A stretch of 64,000 nucleotides of DNA from Rhabdophis nuchalis (lineage: Eukaryota; Chordata; Lepidosauria; Squamata; Natricidae), in contig CM077643.1 of the NCBI GenBank assembly GCA_039707465.1, positions 67,334,605 to 67,398,604 on the forward strand, written 5' to 3'. The notes under the pieces are model-generated. The model ran no database searches, was not told the origin of the DNA, and saw only the letters and a program-made list of their open reading frames with translations. Below are positions 1 through 11,289 of this stretch, piece by piece. The position numbers were made by a program, and so were the translations under genes. Every line of letters begins with the position of its first letter. The first letter of the stretch is position 1.

Positions 1-597
1 TGGTTGACTAGATTTAGGAAGCCTCTGGATGTTGAAAAGCTGAAGTTTCTTTTTAAAAAATAGGAATAAACTGGAAAGTTGGGTGGGGGCAATACATTAT
101 CTTAATAACATATAATGAGAAAAAGAAGTAAAAAGCCAGGCCACTGTGAAGGGAATTATTTGACAAAGAGGCTATTGAAGTACAGAAGATGAGTCCTTTC
201 AGTTTTCAAGCCAATTACATGCATTAAACCAGGGACATCCTAGTCCATTTCAGGTTTTTCTAGTTGTATCAGTCCGTTAGTCAAATAATGGGATTGAAAA
301 CATGGTCCTAAAGGAAACAAACAAAAGCAACAGGAATCTTGTGTATTTGCCAAAACAGAATATGCCATTTCAGGACATTCCCCATGGTCATTAATGACCT
401 ACATTGCTTGCCTGCAAGATCTGGTGGTGTGATTGGAAGGACAGAGCACTGTACATAAAACCAGGTACTGAAGAGGGATAGTGAGATAAATCAAGGGGTA
501 TAGCGAAATGGTTAGTTGATGTCTTTAGGTTAGGACAAGAAGATTGTGTGAATCTGCCCTTAGACTTCACTTTTCTTCAACTTTGAGAAATAAAGTA
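1..597. other. unassigned AT-rich sequence
   Basis: I see no repeat family, conserved coding pattern or RNA gene here. Confidence 0.5.
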
Positions 598-895
598 ATA
601 TCTATATATTTATAGTTATCTATGTAACTATCTATAACTATATAACTATCTAAAGTTAACTATAACTAACTAACTAATTAACTAGACAGACAGACCAACA
701 GACAGACCAACAGACAGACTGACCGACCGACAGACATAGATATAGATATATAAAAACTTTGTCTGTCTGTCTATCCATCCATCCATCCATCCATCCATCC
801 ATCCATCCATCCATCCATCTATCATCCATCCATCCATCCATCCATCCATCCATCCATCCATCCATTCTTCTTTCTTTCTTTCTTTCTTTCTATCT
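598..895. repeat. compound microsatellite, (ATCC)n core
   Basis: A patchwork of TATC/TAAC-like, CAGA and GACC repeats leads into about 90 bases of nearly pure ATCC (772-864), then a short TTTC run. Open frames through it on both strands are only repeated Ile-His-Pro-Ser or Met-Asp-Gly-Trp translations. Confidence 0.95.
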
Positions 896-2110
896 TACAA
901 AGCATATATTAATTCCTTTTAATAACTTTTCTGGCATCTTTACTCTTCCATCTGTCTTTAGAATTCACTAATCTAAACCAAGGAACATTTTTATCACAAT
1001 TATTATTGTTACAACAGCACATTTCAATTCTCAATACACATAAGATATCTAAATGAACATCAACCAGCCAAAAGCCCAGTTATTGTGTATATTCTCACAT
1101 CCTTTATGTAGCAGCTGCTAGTAATATGAAATAAGGATGGCTGAATCGGTTTATTTCTAGTTTGTAACTCTTGCATATCATTCATAAGAGTTGCTAGACC
1201 ATTAGCAGCAATAATAACATAAATTATCTACATTATTTATTTACTTATTTATTTTTTCCAGTTCATATAGCTGTTCATCTCAACCAGTGTCTCTGGGATG
1301 GCAAATCATTAAAATTAAATTAAAAATATTGCAAACATTGCAATAGTTAAAATACAAGCAGCCAAGAAATAACAACTCAAATAATCTTTGGTTACATATA
1401 TCTTCCCAGGAAGAGAAGGGAAAGGAAGGGTAGTAGCAACTAAGTGTTTCCTTAAGTTCCCTTTGTACTAAATTGCTTAATTTCATTTCTCTTTTACTAT
1501 AGGATGATGAATCCTTGAAGTGAGCACAGCAATGATGCTCTTAGGAGAACCATTTTTAGAAGGACCTTTCTATCAGTACACTTGTCCTTAGCTGCAGAAA
1601 GTAGATACCATTTTGTCCTCAATTAAAGAAAGAAGATACTGCCTTTCTCCTTCAGCTACAATAGAAAGGGGACTATGACAAAATACTTGGAATCAAAGGC
1701 AAGACTGCTTTTCTGGGGTATTGCAGAAAGCAGACCTCTGAAGGCTCAAGCTGTGAGATTTCAGCTGTTACTTATAAAATTCCAGTTGACTTCATTCTGC
1801 AAGTAACTGAGCATACCTGAAATTCCTCATAGCACTGAGAAACAAATGCAGTAATTGTATTTTTAAAATCTGCTTTTTCTGAAATGATGCAGTCTGAGTA
1901 TACATTGTCATTTTTAAATTGAGATCCCAAAATCCAAAGGAAATTTATATTCCAATTCATTCATTATTCATTAATCTGAATTGCATCAATTCATATAAAT
2001 TTGTAATGACCGAGTATCTCAAAAGTAAACCAATTGCAAGTATGAATAACTGGATTTGAAATAAAAATATAACTTCTACGGCTGCACTAGGTGACATTCA
2101 ACAACAACAA
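896..2110. other. unassigned AT-rich sequence
   Basis: There are only short chance open frames and no recognised repeat boundary. Degenerate LINE sequence could lie at the right edge, next to the R4-like relic. Confidence 0.5.
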
Positions 2111-2120
2111 AAATCCTTTC

Positions 2121-2420
2121 TCATCCATATGTCTTCTTCAACCTCAGGATCTGGGAGTTGAGAATTCTATGCAGGATCTTACCTATTCCTAGCACTACAC
2201 ACTTCTGGGAAAGAGACTGCTGATGTTGCTCCTGGAATCTCTTGGAGCCACTGTCCAGTTTAGAAGTCACAGTTGTGAGTGCTCCTACTACTTCTGGGAT
2301 CACTTCAGTCTTTACTTTCCACATCATCTCTAGTTCATTCTTCAGACCTTGATGTTTTTCCAGCTTCTCTTACTCAAGCTTCTCATTCTCAGATTCTTGT
2401 CCTTTTGAGTGACAAGAGAA
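2121..2420 (-). pseudogene. R4/Dong-like LINE relic, C-terminal end
   Basis: The minus-strand translation at 2121-2327 contains KTEVIPEVVGALTTVTSKL, then SLSQKCVVLGIGKIL. This resembles the stretch after the restriction-like endonuclease in R4/Dong-type LINEs, where V-IP-VVGALG-V and QK-A-LGTA-IL are conserved. No full domain or 3' tail is visible, and the relic is short and eroded. Family recognition is from memory. A second fragment with the same two motifs lies at 17890-18240, which supports a repeat rather than a host exon. Confidence 0.5.
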
Positions 2421-2424
2421 TCTC

Positions 2425-2508
2425 ATCAATCATCCATCTATCCGTCTATCCATCTGCCCATCCATCCATCCATCCATCCATCCATCCATCCATCTATTTA
2501 TCTATCAG
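2425..2508. repeat. (ATCC)n microsatellite
   Basis: A TATC/TCCG lead-in is followed by an uninterrupted ATCC tract and a TATC end. Confidence 0.95.
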
Positions 2509-2596
2509 TTAAAATCAATGCAAATGTACAATTATGCTAAGCGGTTCATAAAAAATAATAATTTTCAAAGTGTTTTGATTTTTGAAGTCATTATCA

Positions 2597-2917
2597 CAGG
2601 GGTCCCCAACTGGTCCGTGGCTTGATATGAACCGGGCTGCAGTGAGCGACGCAACTCTTAGAAAGGGCCGGAGGGGGGGGAGGGGGCAGCCCCCTGGGCA
2701 GAGCGCACACCAAGGTCGGGAGAGTGCAGGCATGGCTGCTCATGCCATTGGGGGCCTGAGAGGGGCAAGTGAGCCGACTCACCCCCCCATGCATGCATCC
2801 ACCGCCTGCTCCCCCTCCCCCCGCTCCCCTCTACGCCGGCCGAGTCATGGCCACCGGTCCGTGGAATTTTTTTAACATGAAACCGGTCCCTGATGCCAAA
2901 AAGGTTGGGGACCCCTG
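2597..2917. mobile_element. hAT-type non-autonomous transposon with perfect TSD
   Basis: The 321-base element starts CAGGGGTCCCCAAC and ends GTTGGGGACCCCTG, a 14-base perfect inverted terminus. It is flanked by the 8-base direct repeat CATTATCA (2589-2596 and 2918-2925). The 8-base TSD and CAGGG...CCCTG ends are typical of hAT elements. The interior is GC-rich, includes GGTCCGTGG near both ends and has no transposase, so mobility needed one supplied in trans. Short open frames inside are composition artefacts. Confidence 0.9.
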
Positions 2918-2925
2918 CATTATCA

Positions 2926-3605
2926 TACTGGAGGAAATTGTTATTTTCCTGTCTTTGTGTTTCCTAATTCTGAATGTTCTACATTGCTATATGCATTGAA
3001 ATTGTTGACATGCCATATATGTGTGGGTGGGTGTGATGGAGGAGGGAATACCTAACAATGTGCTGAAAGAAATGAGATACATGACCTGAAGAGGTGGAGG
3101 GAAAGGAAAGCTCAGAAATAGCACTAGTCAAATGAGACATTCAAAGAGATTGCCAGATCAAAGTTGAAATGAAAAGCACAGGCTTTGCAGGAGAGGAAGA
3201 TGTAGAGAATTTAATGAGGAGAAATATATTCTCACATATTGGACCAGATCCACATTCTCATGAATGCGAAATTCCTCATAGCAATGCTTTGGATTTAGAC
3301 ATGTTAAACTAACAAGGGATGCAAGGAACAATAGCGGCTCTATTTGTTCTAAATCTGTGCATCTAGGCAAGTACAGCATATAACACAACACCAGCACAGA
3401 CACAGGAAGTTGAAACTTTAGTGTGAGATTCAGGTTTCATAGAATCTACCTGCTTGTTATGAAGGGGGTTTCGTATGGTGTCACAGGAGGACTATTAATG
3501 TAGCCAGGTTCTCTGAGGCCTGAGGGAAGAAAAGCAAAGCTGAGAAACAGCTGACTTGTTGCAGCCTGGCCCACAGAAATCACAAACATACAAATAATTC
3601 TTGTA
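2926..3605. other. unassigned sequence
   Basis: I recognise no coding or repeat signature. One 81-codon minus-strand open frame shows no family pattern. Confidence 0.45.
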
Positions 3606-3624
3606 ACTTTTTTGAAAAGTGTTA

Positions 3625-3990
3625 GATCAGACAAAGGATTCCGACTCAGGCATGGTCAAACAACAGGAACGTTTATTCACACTATTTACAACACACACAA
3701 GATTCAACTGGCAAGGTTTCTTGTCAGGAGCCTCTTATATAGAGTTCCTTAAGCAGGAACTTCTGACAAGCACTTGCAACATTGTAAGTATTTTCCCGGG
3801 CAGATTCCAGACAGCTTGTCTCTGTTAATCACTGCAGCTGCTGGCTCAGCTCCGGAATGCGGTGACTCACAGGTTACCAGACGAGTTGTCTGGGACGTAG
3901 GCTTGAGGACACAACAAAAAGGTTTTAAAACAAAACTCAGTAGCAGAAAGCTTGAACAAACTAGAAGGCCTCTAAGGAGTTGAGGAACTT
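3625..3990 (-). mobile_element. possible solo LTR-like repeat
   Basis: The stretch has a GATTCC-GACT start, a reversed polyadenylation-like signal (TTTATT near 3670) and a TATATA box-like run. Its layout resembles the LTR-like stretches at 39620-40030 and 51680-52060. I cannot fix TG/CA ends or a TSD. It could equally be unrelated unique sequence. Confidence 0.25.
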
Positions 3991-4985
3991 GATGCAATAG
4001 AGAGTTGTTGCTAACGGATCTATGAGATATGTGGTTCCCTAATATAGCAGTGGTGTGGCCTGGGTTTGTTCCTTTGCTGCAGCAAGTGTCTTTTTTGATC
4101 AATATTTTTTCTGAATGTATTTGCTCAGCCTTCATCTCTATATGGTGCAAGAGGTTTAGCTCCACCTTTTTGTCTTCTTAGGCCAGCAAGGATTTGTACC
4201 ATATGATACTTGTTGGAGTTGAACTGGACTGGTAGCTTACCATATGTACTTTCTTACTTGCTTATCTTTCTTTTAGATCTTGCATTAATCTGCATCCTGT
4301 TCTAAATCTTTTCCAAAAATATGGATTTTCTCTGTTCAGTTTACTAATTTCTTGATCCTAGCAGTTCAACTCATTTGCATGCCATCTTCTCTAATTTGTA
4401 CAGTGCCTTACACACAACATCCAACCACAAATGAAACAGAAGACACACACTTAAGAACTAACTATGGAAGATAATGAAAGGTTGACAGAAGGAACATGTA
4501 AGTGAAAAAAAATTCTATTGTACTCTATTCTCAGTCTCTTTGTGAAGAAAGAAGCTTTTGCAGTTTGACTACCAGACAATTATTTTTTCTCTTTCTCTGT
4601 TGCTGTGAGGTAATGCCATAGTAATTATATTCATTCAGAAACATCCAATGTGGTACATATATCATAATACTGTTTACTGAATCTAGTTCATATAAAATTG
4701 TTAGTGATGTGGGAACATTTTCCCCATGGTTTCCTCACAGTACTAACAGTAATTTCATTACATTTTTCCCCTCAAAAAGGAAGCATTTTCCCTCTCAATC
4801 ATACCCATGTACACAGAGATAAAGTTGTGTATATTTAATAGCCAAAGAAGAAATGTATTATTTAAAAGAAGGAAAATTGTTCAATTTAGAATTTACACTT
4901 TCATACCAACATGAAAAAGGAAGCACAATAAACCTTTGAAATTAACATTTTTCCAAATCAAAATATTTGGAGAAACATTTTTGAA
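3991..4985. other. unassigned AT-rich sequence
   Basis: Nothing recognisable beyond low-complexity A/T runs. Confidence 0.45.
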
Positions 4986-4986
4986 T

Positions 4987-5990
4987 TTGAATTTATTCAC
5001 ATTTATATACCGCCCTATCTCCCTTGCGGGACTCAGGGCGGTGCACAGGCAATAATAAAATACTGTAGACAATAAATATAATAAAAATAAATTAAACTAA
5101 GAAACCTGTACTAAAATTACAATAGAAACCCTTACTAAAACCAACATTAAAAATATTTAAAAACTATGCCAGGCAGGCCACATAGAATAAGTGTGTTTCC
5201 AATGCCCGGCAGAAGAGGCGCAAGTCCGTGATTGTACGCAGGTCAGGGGGTAGGTCATTCCAGATGGCGGGGGGCTGCCACAGAGAAGGCTCTCCCCCTG
5301 TGAGTCTCCAGCTGACATTGTCCGGCAGACGGCACCCTAAGGAGGCCCTCCCTGTGGGAACGGACAGGTCGGTGGGAGGTATGTGGTTGGAGGCGGTCCT
5401 GCAAATAACCAGGTCCCGTGCCATGGAGCGCTTTAAAGGTGGTTACTAGCACCTTGAAGTGCACCCGGAAAGCCACAGTCAGCCAGTGCAGCTTGCACAG
5501 GAGAGGTGTTACATGGGAGCATCTCGAGGCCCCAGAATCTCGCATTCTGAACTAGCTGGAGCCTCCGGATGCACCTCAAGGGAAGCCCCATATAGAGAAA
5601 GTTGCAATAGTCCAGGCAGGAGATGACGAGGGCTTGAGTGACCGTGCGTAAAGCGTCATGATCTAGAAAGGGGCGCAACTGGCGTATCAGGTAGACCTGA
5701 TTTAAAAAAAACCTGGCCATGGCCATCATATGGTCATCCAAAGACAGCCGAGAGTCCAGGAGGACGCCCAAGTTGCGGGCCCTCTTTGCGGGAGCCAGTG
5801 ACTCGCCCCCAATAGCCAGAGATGGAACCAACTGGCTATATCGTGACGCCAGAAACCACAGCCACTCGGTCTTGGACGGGTTGAGTCGAAGCCTGTTCCT
5901 CCCCATCCAGACTCGCGTGGCTTCCAGGCACCGGGACATCACTTCGACAGCATCGTTGGGGTGGTCTGGGGTAGAGATGTACAGCTGAAA
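4987..5990 (-). mobile_element. 5'-truncated L2-like LINE copy, frameshifted
   Basis: This minus-strand copy begins just after the YADD box of the reverse transcriptase and continues to the 3' UTR, whose GACTCAGGGCGG hairpin lies near 5030. The coding relic is split over three frames: 5433-6008 (LYISTPDHPNDA, LRLNPSKTEWLWF, LDYCNFLYMGLPLRCI), 5255-5545 (LLCKLHWL, FKVLVTTFKALHGTGP) and 5164-5424 (WNDLPPDLRTITDL). The frame changes near 5535 and 5270 leave it dead. It aligns by eye with 28003-29028 of the near-complete element but is clearly diverged. A short GAAACATTT-like word near both ends may be an eroded TSD. Confidence 0.9.
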
Positions 5991-6049
5991 TGGAAAACAT
6001 TTATCCAATCAAAATATGCATATGTGAATATGGATTCTTAGAATGCTTA

Positions 6050-6139
6050 GATACTTATAATATATACTGTATATGTATATATACATGTACATATACATGT
6101 ATACTTTATATCCAGGCATTCCTAACAATTAGCCAACAG

Positions 6140-6175
<36 letters not shown>
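6050..6175. repeat. (TATG/TA)n and (CA)n microsatellites
   Basis: An AT/GT-rich alternating stretch at 6055-6110 is followed by a pure CA run at 6143-6175. Confidence 0.9.
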
Positions 6176-6177
<2 letters not shown>

Positions 6178-6179
6178 AA

Positions 6180-7410
6180 TGCCCCAAAATATGCCCTAAC
6201 TTTCATATAAAATGAGCTTTTTTAACAAACAGTAACCAAATTACTGAACTTATCATGTAACAAAGAGAAACTAAAACAATGGACACTAAAATCTATCACT
6301 ACCATTATCAAAACTACAGCATATTTTAACTTAACTAGTGTATTTTTAAGATTTCATGCAACCTACGCAAATCCATCTTCAGATATATGCAATTTTGGAA
6401 GATGATGGCAAACCTTATATGAAGTTGACTTCTGTAGCAGCTTTGGTGTGATGTGGCATGAAGCCTGTAAGCTGTAACAGGCTACAGAGAGAAAAAAGAG
6501 TGGTGGTTAGAGCTGTGGGCTAGAGATTAAAGGTCTGACTTAAAAGGAGACACATATAATGAGGCCAAGGGCAACATCAAGAACTTTTCTAAGACGATCC
6601 AATAAAAGTCTTTTTGGGTCTGAAGATTGGTTTTTGAAGTTGTATCAGCTTTAATCTTCCCCACCTTAGAAACACATCCCACAACTTTTTTTCACAGGTC
6701 CCTGTTTTCATTACCCATCTCTGGCTGTTGCTATTAACCGAGGGTTCATTTATCATTGCTGGGTTGCATTTCGACTAGGGGAGGCTTTCTTGAAGTCTGT
6801 ATTATTACATTGCCTTTATTGCGGCCACAAATAGCTGTGGGAGCTCATTGATCTCTCCTTTCTTGAGCCTTCCTATTCAAAGATCTGACCTAGATTATAC
6901 GAGATAAAACTGAAATATATTACGTCCATTATTCCCAGAGGAGGCATTATATTTTGCATTGCGAGTTAATAGCTAAAGACTCTTTACAAGTTTTTGCATG
7001 CATAAAACACAAGCTTTTATAATCCTGAGGAGGCATCTTGCTGTGATAATATATTTAACTCACTTGCCATGCTGTAAAACAGATAAACTTTAAATACAAC
7101 ATATTGTGCCAAAAGATTAGAAGCAACGTTGCTTGAGTTCACTATGAGTTCAAAAACCAATATATATATAAAAATTCCACTCTTCTCAATTTTGGTGAGA
7201 AATTAAGCTATGTTCCAATTCTATCATACTATCTTTTCACATACTAATTTTTTTTCAAGAAAATAATATCAAGATTAGTTTTGCCCACATATACCTGTAT
7301 GTTCTATGACATTGAAACAGGTAAATGCAAGTTTTGGCACCTGTTTCTTTTAAAATGACTTCAAGACTGCTAAACTGATATGGAAATGTGATAATAGAGA
7401 AGTAATATTT
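6180..7410. other. unassigned sequence
   Basis: AT-rich, with no coding or repeat assignment. Confidence 0.45.
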
Positions 7411-7417
7411 AACAGAT

Positions 7418-7556
7418 GAAAAGAGTTGGAAGGGACCTTGCAGGTCATCTAGTCCAACCCCCTGCCCAAGCAGGAGATCCTACATCTGCCTCTACCTAGG
7501 ATCGAACTCACAACCGTCTGCTTGTGAGGCAAGAGCTCCACCCCTAGGCCAATATT
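7418..7556 (-). mobile_element. CR1-tailed SINE-like fragment
   Basis: It begins with a GAGTTGGAAGGGACCTTG run and continues to CTAGTCCAACCCCCTGC, the reversed 3' end of reptile CR1 LINEs. It then passes into a block (CTAGGATCGAACTCAC... AAGAGCTCCACCCCTAGGCC) that looks tRNA-like, with a GGTTCGA-type B box read on the minus strand. That suggests a SINE using a CR1 tail. A plain CR1 fragment plus unrelated sequence is the alternative. Confidence 0.6.
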
Positions 7557-7728
7557 ATAAAACATATTTTCACTGAAAATAAATATATATTTAGGAATGA
7601 ACCAAATTGCCATCTCAAAACTCATCTATTTTCCCCTCCATTTTATAGAGTTGGAGGGGGTGTCTTAGTAGTTCATAGGAACAAAAGGCAATAAAACTAG
7701 CAGCAATGCCACAATCTGATCTCAGAAC

Positions 7729-7795
7729 CGGATGACTCACCCTGGCTGTCTCACTGCAACTCACCTGGGATGGTCAGGGTGAGTTGTCCTAGACC
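7729..7795. repeat. 66-base dispersed word, copy 1
   Basis: Bases 7730-7795 are identical by eye to a stretch at 8489-8554. The word has imperfect inverted ends (GACTCACCCTG near the start, CAGGGTGAGTT near the end), so it may be a very small MITE. Its right edge abuts a CAGGGGTCTGCAAA hAT-like end. Confidence 0.75.
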
Positions 7796-7850
7796 AGGGG
7801 TCTGCAAAGTTGGCTCTTTTAAGACTGGTGGACTTAGAACTAAAAATTTG
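7796..7850. mobile_element. one-ended hAT MITE fragment
   Basis: It has the left end CAGGGGTCTGCAAA followed by TTTTAAGACTGGTGGACTT, as in the foldback hAT MITEs elsewhere in this window. I find no matching right end. Confidence 0.55.
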
Positions 7851-8469
7851 AGACTTCAATATTGGCAAAAGTTGTACTGCTAAACATTTTGTACTAGTAT
7901 CCCCATTATAACATCTGTTTCATTCTAAACCATCTCAGAGATTAACTTGGAAAGTTTAACTTGGATAAAGTTTGAAAAAAAGCGTTATGATGCATGTTTA
8001 CTCCTGTAGTTCAGTATTGGCTTTTGCTTTCATGTCTCTTAAATGTTCCTTCCATTAAAGAAACATAACTGGAATGTAAATAACGGTATTAGGAAAATGA
8101 AGATTGATGTCATGGCTGCAGATTTCCAGTTATAGGAGTGCGTACTGAGAGGGATGCTTCTCATGGCATCTTCCAGTTATATTAACTACAAAGAAACAAA
8201 TTGGAAGATGGCATGCTAAAAAGCAAAAGGGTAGCCTCCAGTATCATTATTTGCAATAATTACTTTAGGTTCCATAATTATACCTGCCAAATGTCAGGTT
8301 CATCCAATTTCAAGTATGTGCCGGGAAAATTCTGATTTTAACAACCAAGGCGGGAAGGGTACAGAAAAAAGGTCCCTATCAGTTCTAATATAACACTATC
8401 ATTGGCACTAGAGCCTGGTTAATTAGGGTCATTGTGTGAGGTCATATTTGTTTCCAACAAACTGAATCT

Positions 8470-8556
8470 GGAATTGGACAACTCACCCCGGATGACTCAC
8501 CCTGGCTGTCTCACTGCAACTCACCTGGGATGGTCAGGGTGAGTTGTCCTAGACCC
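8470..8556. repeat. 66-base dispersed word, copy 2, with flanking 10-base repeat
   Basis: It contains the same 66-base word as 7730-7795, preceded by GGACAACTCACCCC. The block is bracketed by AACTGAATCT at 8460-8469 and 8557-8566, consistent with a target duplication of a small inserted element. Confidence 0.7.
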
Positions 8557-8569
8557 AACTGAATCTCTG

Positions 8570-10720
8570 CTCTCCTTGATAGAGGAAAGTGGTAAGATCT
8601 TTCTTGGGCTATCACATCTAATTAAGAGGAGAAGAATGTGAAGGCTACAAGCACACTCATGAACACAAAATTACTATTAACCCAACACTAGAAGATTAGA
8701 GTGCCATCTGTGTTCTCCTTTATCATTCTCCTTTATTCTTACCATCTGGGTGAGACAGGCAAGAATGAATCCCATCCTGGACAAAATTTATTTCCAAAAC
8801 TTATTTCAAGCTAAAATTAATATTTTTCCTTACCAAAAGTAATAATTTATTTTCAAAAATTTCTTAAGCACACAGGCCGAAGGCTTTGTTCATAGTTGTT
8901 TTATAGCCTTGATTCAGTTCACAACTGAAATCTGCCTTTTCTCTCTTATCCAAAAACCATATTTCCAAAATCTCGTTTTTGCAGCAGTCCTAAGCAGACA
9001 GCAAAACACTGTGAAATGACTATGCATCTTTTCTAATTCTCCCAAGGACAAGCATTTATAAAACCATCTAGAAAAAAATGTGTATGCTTTTTCTGAAACT
9101 TTTCCTTATCAATGTCTTATGGTGGGGTCATGAAGTAAAAGGGCCTTTAGATACTTTCAGCCATGAGGCAGAAAAATCAAAAAAATTAAAAATCTTCCCC
9201 AGTATGCTGAGCTCTTGATCCGGTCTCCATGACTCAGGGACTGATAGAATAATGAATGCAGAATTTTTTGTTTCATTTTAGTTTTTAACAGCAGTACAAC
9301 TTTTTAATTGCTATGAATGGACAATAAATGGATAGTCAATTAGTTCTCATTCACAGTATGAACTTTTTTTTTACTTGGGCTTAGAGGAACATTGCTTCCA
9401 TAATTACAAAAATTGCTTCAGCTAATATCTTATTTGGATTTATTAAATTGGGAGTGAAGGACCCAGCTGAAAAAAAAAAGTCTAATGCGAAAGAGGAGCA
9501 ATAACTATTTTTCATGCCATACACTGAGCAAATCATACTGCTATTTCTGACGCATATTCTACATATTGCCAGATATGATAAACATAAATATTCCTGAAAG
9601 TTCTGGGTAGCTGCAAAGAGTTATTTGTGCAGAAGTATGACATCTGCCCCCCCCCCAAAAGAACAAACTAATAGACAGAACCCTGAGGAAACTAAAATGA
9701 AGTAAGTAGAATCACGTCTCATTTTCTTTCTGATAAGCACATGTTTTGAAAATAGTGACACATACCATGTCAATCATTTTGCAAATGGGAGTACAAGCAA
9801 GGCATGGATGGATACAATTGCATTTTCCTATTCATGTTTTGAAGTAATTGAATTTTAATCCTTTCTTTCTTAAAATACCACCTGGACTATCTGCATCATC
9901 AGGTTCAACAGAAACTTAAAGTTTCCTATACATTTCTAGACAATACTGATACCTGATGTTTGTTAAACACAAACTTAAAAACCATTGATAGATTCCCCCC
10001 CCCCCCCTTGTATTCTGCAACACAATGACATTTTGAAAGAGGAAAGAAGTCTAGAAAATTAATAGATGCTAAACTTTAAAGAGTTAAGCAACATAATTGT
10101 ATTATCTATTTGGGATATAAATGGGAAATTGATAAATATGTAACAAACTCAAATCAACACGTTTCATACTTTATTCTAAACTCTGTGATATTTATTTCTC
10201 ATCAGATGAAAATGAGAGAGCTTTTTTTTTCTAATAACAAGCTTACACACACACACACTACTTTAGCCTATGAAACTGGAAGACTGTTATAAAAATTAGG
10301 TAGCTTTTTCCTCCCTAGAGGTTTAAAATGAGATTTTTTTAAATAAACAGCTGGCTTTTAGTTTTAAGAAGACAAATGTTACAATTATGACCAAGTAGGA
10401 TAAAAACTCTGTTATGTGTTCAAAAGAGGTGTTTTGTTGTTTAGTGTGAATGCTAATATCAATCATAAATTGCAGGATATTCTTCCAAAAGTACTTCATC
10501 CATCTTAGGTTGGCATTTTAAAGCATTTCTGACAATATGATGTTTTAACTAATATTTTTACTTTAATTCTTGAAACAAGAGTTTATGGCTATAATTTTAG
10601 GGAATGTTGAGGAGAATTCGATATGGTTTCTTGGAAGTTTTTGAAAACGATTTTAATCATTATTCTGCAAAACTGAAGTCTTAGTATGACTCCACTATTA
10701 ATAGTATTTAAAACTCTGGC
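8570..10720. other. unassigned AT-rich sequence
   Basis: It holds short C and A homopolymers (near 9650 and 9995) and a short CA run near 10245. I recognise no gene or repeat family. Confidence 0.45.
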
Positions 10721-10744
10721 TTAGCTTTTTAAATAACATTAATG

Positions 10745-10855
10745 TTGTTATGGCATTCTGTTGTAATATTGTTTTTATGGTTTTATTGTATGCTGCCCAG
10801 AGTTATATCCTGTCATAGAGGTGGCTTTATGAATATGGTTTAGAAATAAATATAA
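10745..10855 (+). mobile_element. short LINE/SINE 3'-tail relic
   Basis: A TTTTATTGTA-GCTGCCCAGAGTTAT stretch followed by a GGTGGCTTTATGAAT-type block and AATAAATATAA resembles the common vertebrate pattern of a GCCCAGAGTC hairpin before an AAATAAATAA tail. It is heavily eroded and the family is unknown. Confidence 0.4.
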
Positions 10856-10859
10856 AGTT

Positions 10860-11283
10860 TAAGTTTATTGGATTTGTATCCTGCCCTATCTCCCCGAAGT
10901 GACTCAGGGTGGCGCACAGGTAAATATTAAGAACAATACAAAAATACAATATAACTACAATAAAAATATATTAAATTTAAACCCGTGCTAAAACATCTTT
11001 AAAACCCATCTAAAAACCCTTACTAAAATCCCTACAATTTGTTATTAAAATCTAAGCCAGGCCAGCCAGATGAAAAAACCGGCGGAAGAGGCACAGGTCC
11101 GTGATAGTATGAATGTTGGGGGGTAGGACGTTCCAGAGAGCCGGACCCACCACAGAGAAGGCCCTTTCCCTGGGGGTCACCAGCCGGCATTGGCCGGCAG
11201 ACAGCACCCTGAGGAGGCCCTCCCTGTGCGAGCGGACAGGACAGAGGGAGGTATGTGGTAGGAGGCGGTCTTGCAAATACCTG
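10860..11283 (-). mobile_element. 5'-truncated L2-like LINE 3' end
   Basis: This minus-strand fragment holds the last part of the ORF and the 3' UTR. The 11052-11276 frame reads LLPHTSLCPVRSHREGLLRV and later ALWNVLPPNIHTITDL, matching the C-terminus of the complete copy (LPHTSSRPIRSHREG; ALWNDLPPDIRTTTDL). The reversed hairpin near 10900 includes GTGACTCAGGGTGGC. Confidence 0.9.
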
Positions 11284-11289
11284 CAAAGT

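Noticed and set aside
674..971. Open frames on both strands with repeated Met-Asp-Gly-Trp or Ile-His-Pro-Ser
   Set aside because: They are translations of an (ATCC)n microsatellite.
7730..8560. Possible CRISPR-like repeat pair
   Set aside because: Only two copies, about 760 bases apart, in vertebrate repeat-rich DNA.
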